A DNA stretch of 64,000 nt from Paludibaculum sp. (lineage in GTDB: Bacteria; Acidobacteriota; Terriglobia; Bryobacterales; Bryobacteraceae), in the NCBI GenBank assembly GCA_029973955.1, contig JARKQJ010000231.1, forward strand, positions 1 to 64,000. Reading direction: 5' to 3'. A program made the translations under genes and the position numbers. Every line of letters begins with the position of its first letter. The first letter of the stretch is position 1. This document shows, piece by piece, positions 56,958-64,000 of the stretch. The notes under the pieces were generated by a model. That model made no database searches. It was not told where the DNA came from and saw nothing but the letters and a program-made list of their open reading frames with translations.

Positions 56958-57997
56958 CGGAGCGCCTCGATGGCCTCGGCCAGCGGCGCGGCAGTGTCGC
57001 CCGAGACGGGCAGGATCAGAGCGAGGCGGGCGCTGGCGGCTTCCCGCAAAGGCGCGAGTACCTCTTCAGCGTGATGTTGCAGCGAGAAGGCGGGCAGCGC
57101 TCCGGCCGCGTTGACGGCGGCGCAGGCCGGGTGCAAGTGGCAGTCATGAGAAAGCAGCACGGTTTGGGGGCTGACGCCCTCCGCTTTGAGCCGCTCCAGT
57201 TGTGAAGCGAGTTCTTCTGGGGGGACTTGGCTGAGGTCGATCTCAAGATCGAAGGCGTCGCCCTGGCGGACGGCACGCAGATGACGGGCGGCATCGGCCG
57301 CCTCATCCGGATGGACGGTAAAGAGAGAGAAGAGGCGCGCGGTCTCTTCCGTGAGCGCACCGCCGAGGGTGTAGCCATCGCGGTAGCCGGCGCGGATGGC
57401 GGCCCAGACGGTCTGCCAGAAGAGAGAGGCGTCCGGAGCGATTCCGAGGGCCGCGAGATTGCGGCCTGTGGTTTTGAAGTGGGTGCGGTAGGTGCGGAAC
57501 GCCGCCGGTCCGCTGAGGGCGGGCGCGGAGAGGACGGCGCGGACACTGGGGCGCAGGCCGTGGGCGCGGGGCAGAAAGACCTTGCCGAGAGAGTGGGCAT
57601 AGGTCTCGATGGCAACGATGTCGGCGGGGCCGAACGGCACGGCGTTCACCACCGCCTCGAGGCCTCCTCCGGGGCGCACGCGGCCGATGAGCACCGGCTT
57701 GGCGAAGAACGAGGAGACCGGGGCGGTGGCCGGCGCGATGTGCAGCAGTAGAGGCTGCGAGCCGCCGAAAGCGAGCCCATCGACGGCCAGGTAGTAAGAG
57801 GAGGAGTGAACCGGATCGGTCTCCAGCGAGCCGAAGTAGGGGCGGACGGTGGTGAGTTCGAGGGCGCTGGCGCGCCCGGCCAGGCGATTGCGTGCGTCTT
57901 CGGTGAGCGGCCGCCCTTCCACCTGGTCGTGGATCAGCCCTGCGATCTGGGATGCCTCGCTGGGGCGGAGGGGCAGGTCAAAGGGTACCGGATTCAC
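56954..57997 (-). CDS. Protein of unknown function co-transcribed with galU
   Basis: A 347-residue soluble protein without signal peptide or membrane segment. It is rich in Ala/Leu/Pro and contains TTVRPYFGSLETDPVHSSSYY, LLSHDCHLHPACAAVNAA and a C-terminal helical region. The HDCHLHP stretch has His/Cys/Asp that could bind a metal. I do not recognise the family. It starts 14 bases after the galU stop on the same strand, so it is likely in the same transcript. A role in sugar-nucleotide or cell-surface metabolism is only guilt by association. Confidence 0.6.
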   Translation of the reverse strand: MNPVPFDLPLRPSEASQIAGLIHDQVEGRPLTEDARNRLAGRASALELTTVRPYFGSLETDPVHSSSYYLAVDGLAFGGSQPLLLHIAPATAPVSSFFAKPVLIGRVRPGGGLEAVVNAVPFGPADIVAIETYAHSLGKVFLPRAHGLRPSVRAVLSAPALSGPAAFRTYRTHFKTTGRNLAALGIAPDASLFWQTVWAAIRAGYRDGYTLGGALTEETARLFSLFTVHPDEAADAARHLRAVRQGDAFDLEIDLSQVPPEELASQLERLKAEGVSPQTVLLSHDCHLHPACAAVNAAGALPAFSLQHHAEEVLAPLREAASARLALILPVSGDTAAPLAEAIEALR

Positions 57998-58011
57998 GTG
58001 GTGTCACCCCC

Positions 58012-58896
58012 TCAGAATCCGAGTTTCTGCAGATAGTCGCGGAACGGCCCCCCCAGGTCTTCGCGTTTCAGAGCGAACTCGACCGTGGCTTTGAGGAAGC
58101 CCAGTTTGTCGCCGGCGTCGAAGCGCTTGCCTTCGAACTTCACGCCGTAGATGGGGCGGGAGCGCAGGAGATGGCGGAGGCCGTCTGTGAGCTGGATTTC
58201 GCCGCCGCGTCCCGGGGGCGTCGCTTCGATGGCGGAAAAGACCTCGGGGGTGAGGATGTAGCGCCCGATGATGGCTAGGTTCGAGGGTGCCTCCTCGGCC
58301 TTGGGCTTTTCGACGAGGTCGTGGATCCGGAAGACATTGGAACCGTGGCCGGCGTGTTTCACAGGCTCCGCCGCGACGACGCCATAGGCGGAGATCGCCT
58401 CCCTGGGAACCTCCATGAGGGCCACCACGGGGCAGCCGTAGAACTCATAGACGTCGCCCAGTTGCTTCAGACACGGGACCTGCGAGTCGATGACGTCATC
58501 AGAGAGCACGGCGGCGAAAGGCTCAGGGCCGACCAGATCCTTGGCGCGCAGGATGGCGTGACCCAGTCCGAGCGCTTCCTTCTGGCGGACATAGGCGACA
58601 TCGATCATCTCGCTGATCTGGCGGACCGCCTGCAGGGTCTCTGTCTTATGTTTCGATTCGAGCAGATGCTCGAGTTCGAACGAAACATCGAAGTGATCCT
58701 CGATGGAGGACTTGCCGCGGCCTGTGACAATGACGATATTGTGGATGCCGGAAGCGATGGCCTCTTCAATCGCGTACTGAATGAGGGGCTTGTCCACCAG
58801 CGGCAACATCTCCTTCGGCATTGCCTTGGTGGCCGGAAGGAACCTGGTACCCAACCCAGCGGCGGGAAACACCGCCTTGCGCACCTTTGGAGTCAT
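58012..58896 (-). CDS. galU: UTP-glucose-1-phosphate uridylyltransferase
   Basis: A 294-residue nucleotidyltransferase. AVFPAAGLGTRFLPATKAMP is the nucleotide-binding signature and KEMLPLVDKPLIQYAIEEAI follows. VVALMEVPREAISAYGVVAA and GEIQLTDGLRHLL are GalU-specific blocks. It makes UDP-glucose for glycan synthesis. The frame extends upstream to 58962, but the MTPKVRKAV start is the family N-terminus and avoids the divergent TPR gene. Confidence 0.95.
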   Translation of the reverse strand: MTPKVRKAVFPAAGLGTRFLPATKAMPKEMLPLVDKPLIQYAIEEAIASGIHNIVIVTGRGKSSIEDHFDVSFELEHLLESKHKTETLQAVRQISEMIDVAYVRQKEALGLGHAILRAKDLVGPEPFAAVLSDDVIDSQVPCLKQLGDVYEFYGCPVVALMEVPREAISAYGVVAAEPVKHAGHGSNVFRIHDLVEKPKAEEAPSNLAIIGRYILTPEVFSAIEATPPGRGGEIQLTDGLRHLLRSRPIYGVKFEGKRFDAGDKLGFLKATVEFALKREDLGGPFRDYLQKLGF

Positions 58897-58936
58897 GCAA
58901 CCTATTGTAGACAAGGGCGGCCCGAATAGAGGCACA

Positions 58937-59431
58937 ATGAGTTCGATGGCAGGCGATCCCAAGTACGAGATGGCATGGGAACTCTACCTGAGGGCGTGCC
59001 AGCTTCAGACGCAGGGCGACTACGAACTGGCAGCCGAGCTGTGCCGGCAATCTCTGCACCTCCACCCGACGGCGGAGGCGCACACGGCGCTGGCCTTCAC
59101 TTACGACCAGCAGGGGCGCGGGGAAGATGCCCTGGCGGAGTGCCGGGCGGCGATCCGGCTGGACCCGGCGCTGGGCAATCCATACAACGACATGGGCGCC
59201 TACCTGATCGAGATGGGCCGTCCGGAGGAGGCGATTCCGTGGCTGGAGCAGGCCACCACGGCGCAGCGTTACTCCTGTTACCACTACCCCTGGTACAACC
59301 TGGGGCGCGCCTATCTGGCGCAGGAGTTGTTCGGCAAGGCGCGGGAGTGTTTCCAGCACGCGCTGGACATCGAGCCGGAATACGGTCCGGCGCAGGAGGC
59401 GCTACAGCAGGTCCGGCGCCTGCTGCAATGA
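58937..59431 (+). CDS. TPR-repeat protein
   Basis: A 164-residue cytoplasmic protein with three to four tetratricopeptide repeats: QTQGDYELAAELCRQSLHLH, GRGEDALAECRAAIRLDPAL, and a third with FGKARECFQHALDIEPEYG. TPR proteins are protein-binding scaffolds. It is divergent from galU (40 bp between) and stands alone; no partner is predicted. Confidence 0.85.
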   Translation: MSSMAGDPKYEMAWELYLRACQLQTQGDYELAAELCRQSLHLHPTAEAHTALAFTYDQQGRGEDALAECRAAIRLDPALGNPYNDMGAYLIEMGRPEEAIPWLEQATTAQRYSCYHYPWYNLGRAYLAQELFGKARECFQHALDIEPEYGPAQEALQQVRRLLQ

Positions 59432-59457
59432 CCTAAACCGGCTCGAAATTACTGAAA

Positions 59458-59487
59458 TTGCAGAGTTTTTTGGGCTTGTGCTATCCT
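59458..59487 (+). promoter_or_regulatory. Sigma70-like promoter of the ferredoxin gene
   Basis: TTGCAG (59458-59463), an 18-base spacer and TATCCT (59482-59487). Start near 59494 would leave a leader of about 48 bases before the ATG at 59542. Confidence 0.5.
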
Positions 59488-59541
59488 CTGAGCAACTGGA
59501 GTCCGGCGCCTCCGTGGCCCGGCCAAGAAAGGGCTTCCAAT

Positions 59542-59802
59542 ATGGCTTACGTCATCGCTGAACCGTGCATTGGCACGAAAGATACCGCATGTGTCGACGC
59601 CTGTCCGGTCGACTGCATCCACCCCAAGAAGGACGAGCCGGCTCACGCTGAAGCGGAGCTGCTCTACATCGATCCGGTGGAGTGCATCGACTGCGGCGCG
59701 TGCGTGCCGGTGTGTCCGGTGAGCGCCATCTTCGCGCTGGACGATCTGCCCGAGAAGTGGTCGGACTTCGCGCAGAAGAACGCGGCGTTCTACGGCCGCT
59801 AG
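59542..59802 (+). CDS. Seven-iron-type ferredoxin
   Basis: An 86-residue ferredoxin. The first cluster ligands are Cys9, Cys17 and Cys21 (ACVDACPVDCIHP, with Cys25), typical for a [3Fe-4S] site; the second is a full [4Fe-4S] motif, Cys48-51-54-58 (CIDCGACVPVCP). It is a soluble electron carrier related to FdxA of Actinobacteria and Thermus. It has its own promoter, and its stop is interleaved with the stop of the convergent YdjC-like gene. Confidence 0.92.
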   Translation: MAYVIAEPCIGTKDTACVDACPVDCIHPKKDEPAHAEAELLYIDPVECIDCGACVPVCPVSAIFALDDLPEKWSDFAQKNAAFYGR

Positions 59803-60605
59803 AGCTCTCCGAACCCCGTCAACTTGATTCGCGTATCATGGACCGCGGAGAGCACCCCGGGGTCCATGAGCGCCCGCAGTTCCTCCTCGCGGCTTTGCTT
59901 CAGGCGGGTGGGCGCGCTCTGTAATTCCTCTCCGTAGCGGCCCGGATGCACCATGAATTCCGTCACGCCTTCGGGTAGATGACGGAGGAGGTGGACCACA
60001 TCTCCGGCGGTGAAGCGGCCGGTCACCTGAAATCCCCAGAAGGCATCGGTGTGCCGCAGTTGGTGGCGCCGGAGCGTCCGTTCAAAGCGCGCCGCCAGCA
60101 TCCACAGCGCCCGGCTCACCACTCGCTTGTTCCAAGGCACGCCGGAAGTGTGCGGGAGCGCCAGGTCGAACGGGCGGCGCACCCATTTCACGCCGAACTC
60201 GGCGCAGACGCGAGCCAGGGCATCCAGAACGGGAGGCAGGATGTGAGTGTGCTTGTGCGCGTCGGCATGCGTGACGGGAATGCCCGTGGCGGCGATCTTT
60301 TCCATCTGCGCGCGCAGTTCGCGATAGATGTCGAGGCGACCCAGCGCCACGGCTTTCACCAGCTCTCCGGGCGTGCGGGGCAGCGGACGGCCGTCGACCA
60401 GCGACAGACCCTGCACGAGCACGAAGTGCACGCCAATGTCGAGTGTGGGGTGCAGGCGGGCGAGTTGCACAGCGTCGTCGAAGGCGGCGCCGTTGGCCAT
60501 GAGGGTGGTGGAAGTGAGGATCCCGTGGAGGTGCGCCTGGACGATACCGGCATTCACATCGCGGGTGAAGCCGAAGTCATCGGCGTTGACCGTGAGCAGG
60601 CGCAT
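59799..60605 (-). CDS. ChbG/HpnK (YdjC-like) carbohydrate deacetylase
   Basis: A 268-residue protein of the YdjC/ChbG/HpnK family. LLTVNADDFGFTRDVNAGI contains the Asp-Asp metal site; VTHADAHKHTHILPPVLDAL and MVHPGRYG contain the His ligands. Members remove acetyl groups from N-acetylglucosamine units or act in hopanoid side-chain formation (HpnK). The start overlaps the stop of the MlaD gene by one base, so it belongs to the mlaEFD operon. In that context a lipid-linked sugar is a more likely substrate than free chitobiose. Confidence 0.87.
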   Translation of the reverse strand: MRLLTVNADDFGFTRDVNAGIVQAHLHGILTSTTLMANGAAFDDAVQLARLHPTLDIGVHFVLVQGLSLVDGRPLPRTPGELVKAVALGRLDIYRELRAQMEKIAATGIPVTHADAHKHTHILPPVLDALARVCAEFGVKWVRRPFDLALPHTSGVPWNKRVVSRALWMLAARFERTLRRHQLRHTDAFWGFQVTGRFTAGDVVHLLRHLPEGVTEFMVHPGRYGEELQSAPTRLKQSREEELRALMDPGVLSAVHDTRIKLTGFGEL

Positions 60606-61678
60606 CAGAAGAGCTTCAGTTGGATGGTGAGGAACTTCTTGGGGTTGGCGCGGAAGTCCTTCATCAGGGCGTTCATCTGCGCCGAAGTGGCGTTGATGTT
60701 GTCGTAGAGGGCCTGGTTGGTCATGAGCTGGCCGAGGGTGCCCTGGCCGGAGTTGACGCGGTCGATGGTCGCGTTGACGCGGTCGAGCGTGCCAACCATG
60801 CGCTTGTGCAGGGCTTCGTCCTTGAGGAGTTTGCCGGCGGTGCCTTTGCCGGCGTTGAGGTCGGCCAGCAGGGTGCGGAGTTCGCTGGAGGACTTGCGGA
60901 GGTCGTCGTAAAGCGCGGGGTCCTTCATGAGCTTGCCGGCGGTGCCTTCGCCTCTTTCGAGGCCGGTGGCGAGGGTGTCGAAGCGCTTGAGCGTGCGCTG
61001 GAGGTCGTTGTAGAGCGCCTCGTCGAAGATGAGGCGGCCCATGGTGCCCTTGCCTTCCTTGAGGGCGCCGGTGAGGACGGTAATGTCGGCGAGCGCGACG
61101 TTGACGCGGTTGTAGAGCTGCTCGTCGTAGATGAACTTGCCAATGCTGCCGTGGCCGGACTCGACCTGGGCGACGATCTTGTTGATGCGGGCCAGGATGG
61201 CCTGCATGGATTCAAGCAGCGGCATGGCGGACTGCACGACTTCGAGAAAGTCCTTTTCGTCCTTGGACTGGAGTGTGCCGCCGTCTTTAATGGGCTTGGC
61301 ACTGCTGCCGCGGCGGATGTTGAGAAACTTGGCGCCGAGGACGTTTTCGGCGGAGAAGCCGATGATGGAGTCTTCGGGGATGTTGGCGAGCCACTTGGAG
61401 TCGATCTCCATGGTCATGCGGATGGCCCGGTCGTTGTCCTTATCGCCGGTCAGTTCCACGCGGGTGATCTTGCCGATGAGGATGCCGTTGAGGCGGACGC
61501 CGGAGCCGTCGGTCATCGCGGCCGAATCGAGCATGTAGGTGTAGAGCGTAGCCTTTTTCTCAAAGGGATTCTCGGCGCCGGTCATGAGGAAGATGAGGAC
61601 CGCGAGCACCGACAGCGCGGCGATGGCCATGATGCCCACGCGCAACTGCGACCAGGCGACTTTGTGAGATGCGGGCAT
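60605..61678 (-). CDS. mlaD: MlaD-family MCE protein with five 34-residue repeats
   Basis: A 357-residue protein with an N-terminal membrane helix (residues 15-32) and an MCE domain (about 40-125, GSGVRLNGILIGKITRVELT). Then five repeats with an exact 34-residue period start at residues 175, 209, 243, 277 and 311: GHGSIGKFIYDEQLYNRV, GKGTMGRLIFDEALYNDL, GEGTAGKLMKDPALYDDL, GKGTAGKLLKDEALHKRM, GQGTLGQLMTNQALYDNI. MlaD-type proteins bridge the inner-membrane ABC transporter and the outer membrane in phospholipid traffic. The repeats probably form a helical tube or needle across the periplasm. Confidence 0.9.
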   Translation of the reverse strand: MPASHKVAWSQLRVGIMAIAALSVLAVLIFLMTGAENPFEKKATLYTYMLDSAAMTDGSGVRLNGILIGKITRVELTGDKDNDRAIRMTMEIDSKWLANIPEDSIIGFSAENVLGAKFLNIRRGSSAKPIKDGGTLQSKDEKDFLEVVQSAMPLLESMQAILARINKIVAQVESGHGSIGKFIYDEQLYNRVNVALADITVLTGALKEGKGTMGRLIFDEALYNDLQRTLKRFDTLATGLERGEGTAGKLMKDPALYDDLRKSSSELRTLLADLNAGKGTAGKLLKDEALHKRMVGTLDRVNATIDRVNSGQGTLGQLMTNQALYDNINATSAQMNALMKDFRANPKKFLTIQLKLF

Positions 61679-61719
61679 GACTCCTTCTCCTTAGCTTCCC
61701 ATGAATGGCGGCAGCATAT

Positions 61720-62529
61720 TCATCGGCTTGCGAACTTCGCGACGTAGGGTTCCGTGCATGTATCGAACTCTTCCGGCGAACCGAGGAAGACGATGCGTCC
61801 CTCCTTCAGGACAAGGTAGCGGGTATGGGTGGATTCCGTGGCCGGGACCAGGCGGTTGAGAGCGCGGTCGTGGCGGTAGCGGTGGAGAATTTCGCCATCC
61901 TGGTGCCGGTGCGTGGCCATGACGGTGGTGGCGCTGCGCAGGTCTCGGCCTTTGACGATGAGGGCCATGATGTTGTTGGCGGTGATCGGGTCCAGGCCGG
62001 CGGTGGGAGAGTCGTAGAGGAGCAGTTCAGGCTGCGTGGCGATGGCGCGCGCGATACCGACGCGCCGGCGCATGCCACCGGAAAGTTCGCTGGGAAATTT
62101 GTCGAGCGTGTGGCCGAGTTCGACGAAGTCGAGGGTGGTTTCGACTCGCGCGCGTGCCTGGGCAGGGGTGACGGTGAGCGGCTTCTGGTTCAGCAGTGGG
62201 TAGGAGACGTTCTCCTCGATGGTGAGCGAATCGAAGAGGCCGCCCTCCTGAAACAGAACGCCGATGCGGGCGCGCACATCAAACCACTCGTTTTCGCGGA
62301 GGTGGGTGACATCCTGGCCGAAAAGGAGGATTCGGCCGGCGGTTGGACGAAGCAGTCCGAGGCAGAGCTTGAGCAGCAGCGTCTTTCCGCTGCCGGCGGC
62401 GCCGTGAAGGACCAGCGCTTCGCCGCGGCGCAGTTCGAAGGTGATGCCGGTGAGTAACGGCTCCGTATCGAAGGCGAAAGAGACATCCTGGAATTCCAGT
62501 ACTACGGGATGGGGGCCGGTGTCGCTCAT
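61720..62529 (-). CDS. mlaF: MlaF-type ABC transporter ATPase
   Basis: A 269-residue ATPase. Walker A is GAAGSGKT (43-50), the signature is LSGGMRRRVGIARA, and Walker B is LLLYDSPTAGLD. The start at 62529 follows the permease stop by four bases and gives a conventional length. It powers lipid exchange by MlaE. The stop lies 41 bases before mlaD. Confidence 0.92.
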   Translation of the reverse strand: MSDTGPHPVVLEFQDVSFAFDTEPLLTGITFELRRGEALVLHGAAGSGKTLLLKLCLGLLRPTAGRILLFGQDVTHLRENEWFDVRARIGVLFQEGGLFDSLTIEENVSYPLLNQKPLTVTPAQARARVETTLDFVELGHTLDKFPSELSGGMRRRVGIARAIATQPELLLYDSPTAGLDPITANNIMALIVKGRDLRSATTVMATHRHQDGEILHRYRHDRALNRLVPATESTHTRYLVLKEGRIVFLGSPEEFDTCTEPYVAKFASR

Positions 62530-62533
62530 GAGA

Positions 62534-63292
62534 TCAGAGAGAGGTGAAGATCCGGCTGATGACGAAGGTGAGCACGACCACCCACACGGAGGCCACCACC
62601 ACGGCCTGCGTGGTGGAGCGGCCGACACCCTGTGTTCCTCCGGTGGTCTGCATCCCGTAGTAGCAGCCTACCAGGGAGAGGACGATGGCGAAGGTGAAAG
62701 GTTTGATGAGGCCCTGTGCGATGTCGTTGTATTCGAGCGCGCGCCAGGCACTCTGCCAGTACTGGGTGCCCTGGGTGAGTTTGAGCATTCGGCAGGCGAT
62801 GATATAGCCGCCGAAGAGGCCGAGGAAGTCGGCAATGACGGTGAGCAGAGGAAGGACGAAGGCGGTGGCGATGAGGCGCGGCTTGACGAGTTTGAGGATC
62901 GGGTCCGTGCCGAGGGCGCGCATGGCGTCGATCTGCTCGGTGACGGTCATGGAGCCGAGTTCGCTGGCCATGCCGGAGGCGTTGCGCCCGGCCACCATGA
63001 GGGCGGTGAGGACGGGTCCCATCTCACGCACCAGCGTAATGGCGACAATCATGCCCACCTGGCTGGTGGCGCCGTAGGTCTGCAACGCCCGGGACATCTG
63101 CAGTGCCATGACGGCGCCGCTGAAGAAGCCCGTGAGAATGACCACCGGCAGGCTGCCGATGCCGATGAGGTCCATCTGGATGAAGATGTCGTCCCAGTAG
63201 TAGGGCTTGCGCAGGATGCCGCGCAACGCCATCCCGGAGAGCCGGATGAAGTTCTGGAAGGTAAGAACGGGTCGCTTGAGAAGGTCCAGCAA
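62534..63292 (-). CDS. mlaE: MlaE-type lipid transport permease
   Basis: A roughly 252-residue membrane protein, starting most likely at TTG 63292; the first in-frame ATG (63232) would cut off the conserved amphipathic N-terminal segment, and longer starts enter the divergent gene. Blocks VVILTGFFSGAVMALQMSRAL, LVREMGPVLTALMVAGRNAS and ASELGSMTVTEQIDAMRALG are MlaE/YrbE signatures. It is the first gene of the operon mlaE-mlaF-mlaD-ydjC/hpnK. Confidence 0.88.
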   Translation of the reverse strand: MLDLLKRPVLTFQNFIRLSGMALRGILRKPYYWDDIFIQMDLIGIGSLPVVILTGFFSGAVMALQMSRALQTYGATSQVGMIVAITLVREMGPVLTALMVAGRNASGMASELGSMTVTEQIDAMRALGTDPILKLVKPRLIATAFVLPLLTVIADFLGLFGGYIIACRMLKLTQGTQYWQSAWRALEYNDIAQGLIKPFTFAIVLSLVGCYYGMQTTGGTQGVGRSTTQAVVVASVWVVVLTFVISRIFTSL

Positions 63293-63334
63293 TCCTGAGA
63301 GATCCTCTCGTATTTCAAAGCTACCATAGAGGGC

Positions 63335-64000
63335 ATGAAGGGCTTGACGGACATCGCCGGCATCCAGGTGGGCCACGCTTCGGACTACGAAGCGATCACG
63401 GGCTGCACGGCCATCCTCTGCGAGCGCGGCGCGGTGGCCGGCTACGATATTCGCGGCGGAGCCAGCGGCACGGAAGAGATGGACGTGATGAGTCCGTTCC
63501 ACATCACCACGCAGGTGCACGCGGTGGTGCTGGCCGGCGGGAGTGCCTTCGGGTTGGAGGCGGCCAGCGGCGTGCGGCGGTTCCTGGAGCACAAGGGAAT
63601 CGGATTCCCAACCGGCGCGGCAGTCGTGCCGATTGTGCCGTGCGCGATTCTGTACGACCTGGGGATTGGGAAGGCGAACGTGCGGCCGACGCGCGAGATG
63701 GGTGAAGCGGCGGCGGCCGCGGCGCACAATGGTCCGGTGGCGGAGGGCAATGTGGGTGCTGGAACCGGCGCCACGGTGGGCAAAGCGCTGGGGATGAGGA
63801 ACGCGATGAAGGGTGGAGTGGGGACGTTCACTGTGGAGTTGGGCGGGGGCGTGTTGGTGTCGGCGCTGGTGGCTGTGAACGCGGCTGGCGATGTGCTGGA
63901 CCCGAAAAGCGGCGCGATTGTGGCCGGCGCGCGGAAGGAGCCGGGGTCGAGGGAGTTCGCCAATTCGGGGGAGTGGATGAAGCGGCGCGGGGCGACGGGC
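63335..64000 (+). CDS. P1-family peptidase (DmpA/NylC-like), N-terminal part
   Basis: Open at the window end; 222 codons are present. MKGLTDIAGIQVGHASDYEA is the family N-terminus, and GGSAFGLEAASGVRRFLEHK and EGNVGAGTGATVGK are conserved blocks. The autoprocessing site appears as MKGGVGTFTVEL, in which the nucleophile position is Thr. DmpA uses Ser here and NylC uses Thr. These Ntn-like enzymes cleave themselves and then hydrolyse amide bonds of small peptides or oligomers. It is divergent from mlaE with 42 bases between. Confidence 0.88.
   Translation, partial: MKGLTDIAGIQVGHASDYEAITGCTAILCERGAVAGYDIRGGASGTEEMDVMSPFHITTQVHAVVLAGGSAFGLEAASGVRRFLEHKGIGFPTGAAVVPIVPCAILYDLGIGKANVRPTREMGEAAAAAAHNGPVAEGNVGAGTGATVGKALGMRNAMKGGVGTFTVELGGGVLVSALVAVNAAGDVLDPKSGAIVAGARKEPGSREFANSGEWMKRRGATG

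Overview
The window looks like chromosomal DNA of a soil or sediment member of the Acidobacteriota, probably the Bryobacteraceae/Solibacter side of the phylum. The reasons are high GC, two full-length Oar-like receptors of about 1,120 residues with an N-terminal carboxypeptidase-regulatory domain, many secreted oxidoreductases and glycoside hydrolases, sulfatases, and a membrane-anchored HTH regulator with FG-GAP-like motifs. This placement comes from gene content only. No rRNA, tRNA, CRISPR array, insertion sequence or phage gene was recognised.

Layout. 1-10.9 kb: nearly all genes read leftwards: a TonB-dependent receptor cut by the window edge, a secreted cupin-like protein, a SafE-like / polyferredoxin / small membrane protein operon, a broken sulfatase, and an M20 peptidase - EamA transporter - HtrA protease operon. 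One Tat-exported FAD oxidoreductase runs the other way. 10.9-14.2 kb: motAB, then a convergent radical SAM AhbD-like heme synthase and [2Fe-2S] ferredoxin. 14.2-30.3 kb: a glycan block with two large outer-membrane receptors around an operon of two alternating FAD-oxidoreductase/GH16 pairs, a GH31 enzyme and an MFS transporter. 30.3-34.4 kb: a small c-type cytochrome, a Tat-exported Gfo/Idh/MocA enzyme and the membrane-bound HTH regulator. 33.6-40.6 kb: a LysR regulator divergent from gltB-gltD. 40.7-45.4 kb: a beta-propeller-type secreted protein, a glycosyltransferase and a dTDP-4-dehydrorhamnose reductase. 45.6-48.0 kb: a peptidoglycan-binding protein - alanine dehydrogenase - HpcH/HpaI aldolase operon. 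48.0-54.7 kb: an intact sulfatase, a secreted protein, and a DUF1015 - CBM9-like - GH115-like operon. 54.7-64 kb: a secreted DinB-like protein, acyl-CoA synthetase, GalU with an unknown partner, a TPR protein, a 7Fe-type ferredoxin, an mlaE-mlaF-mlaD-ydjC/hpnK-like operon and the start of a P1-family peptidase.

How the parts fit. The 14-30 kb block reads as an uptake-and-breakdown cassette for a glycan: receptors at the outer membrane, exported GH16 and GH31 enzymes that cut chains, FAD enzymes that may oxidise sugar units, and an inner-membrane MFS importer. The sulfatase, GH115-like enzyme and Gfo/Idh enzyme suggest that acidic or sulfated, plant- or algal-type polysaccharides are among the substrates. 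The gltBD, ald and galU/rfbD regions are housekeeping nitrogen and envelope functions.

At the large scale, base composition changes independently of gene direction: the + strand is C-rich up to about 10.8 kb and G-rich from about 13 kb onward. Gene orientation changes at the same place. This is the form expected at a replichore boundary or an inversion joint.
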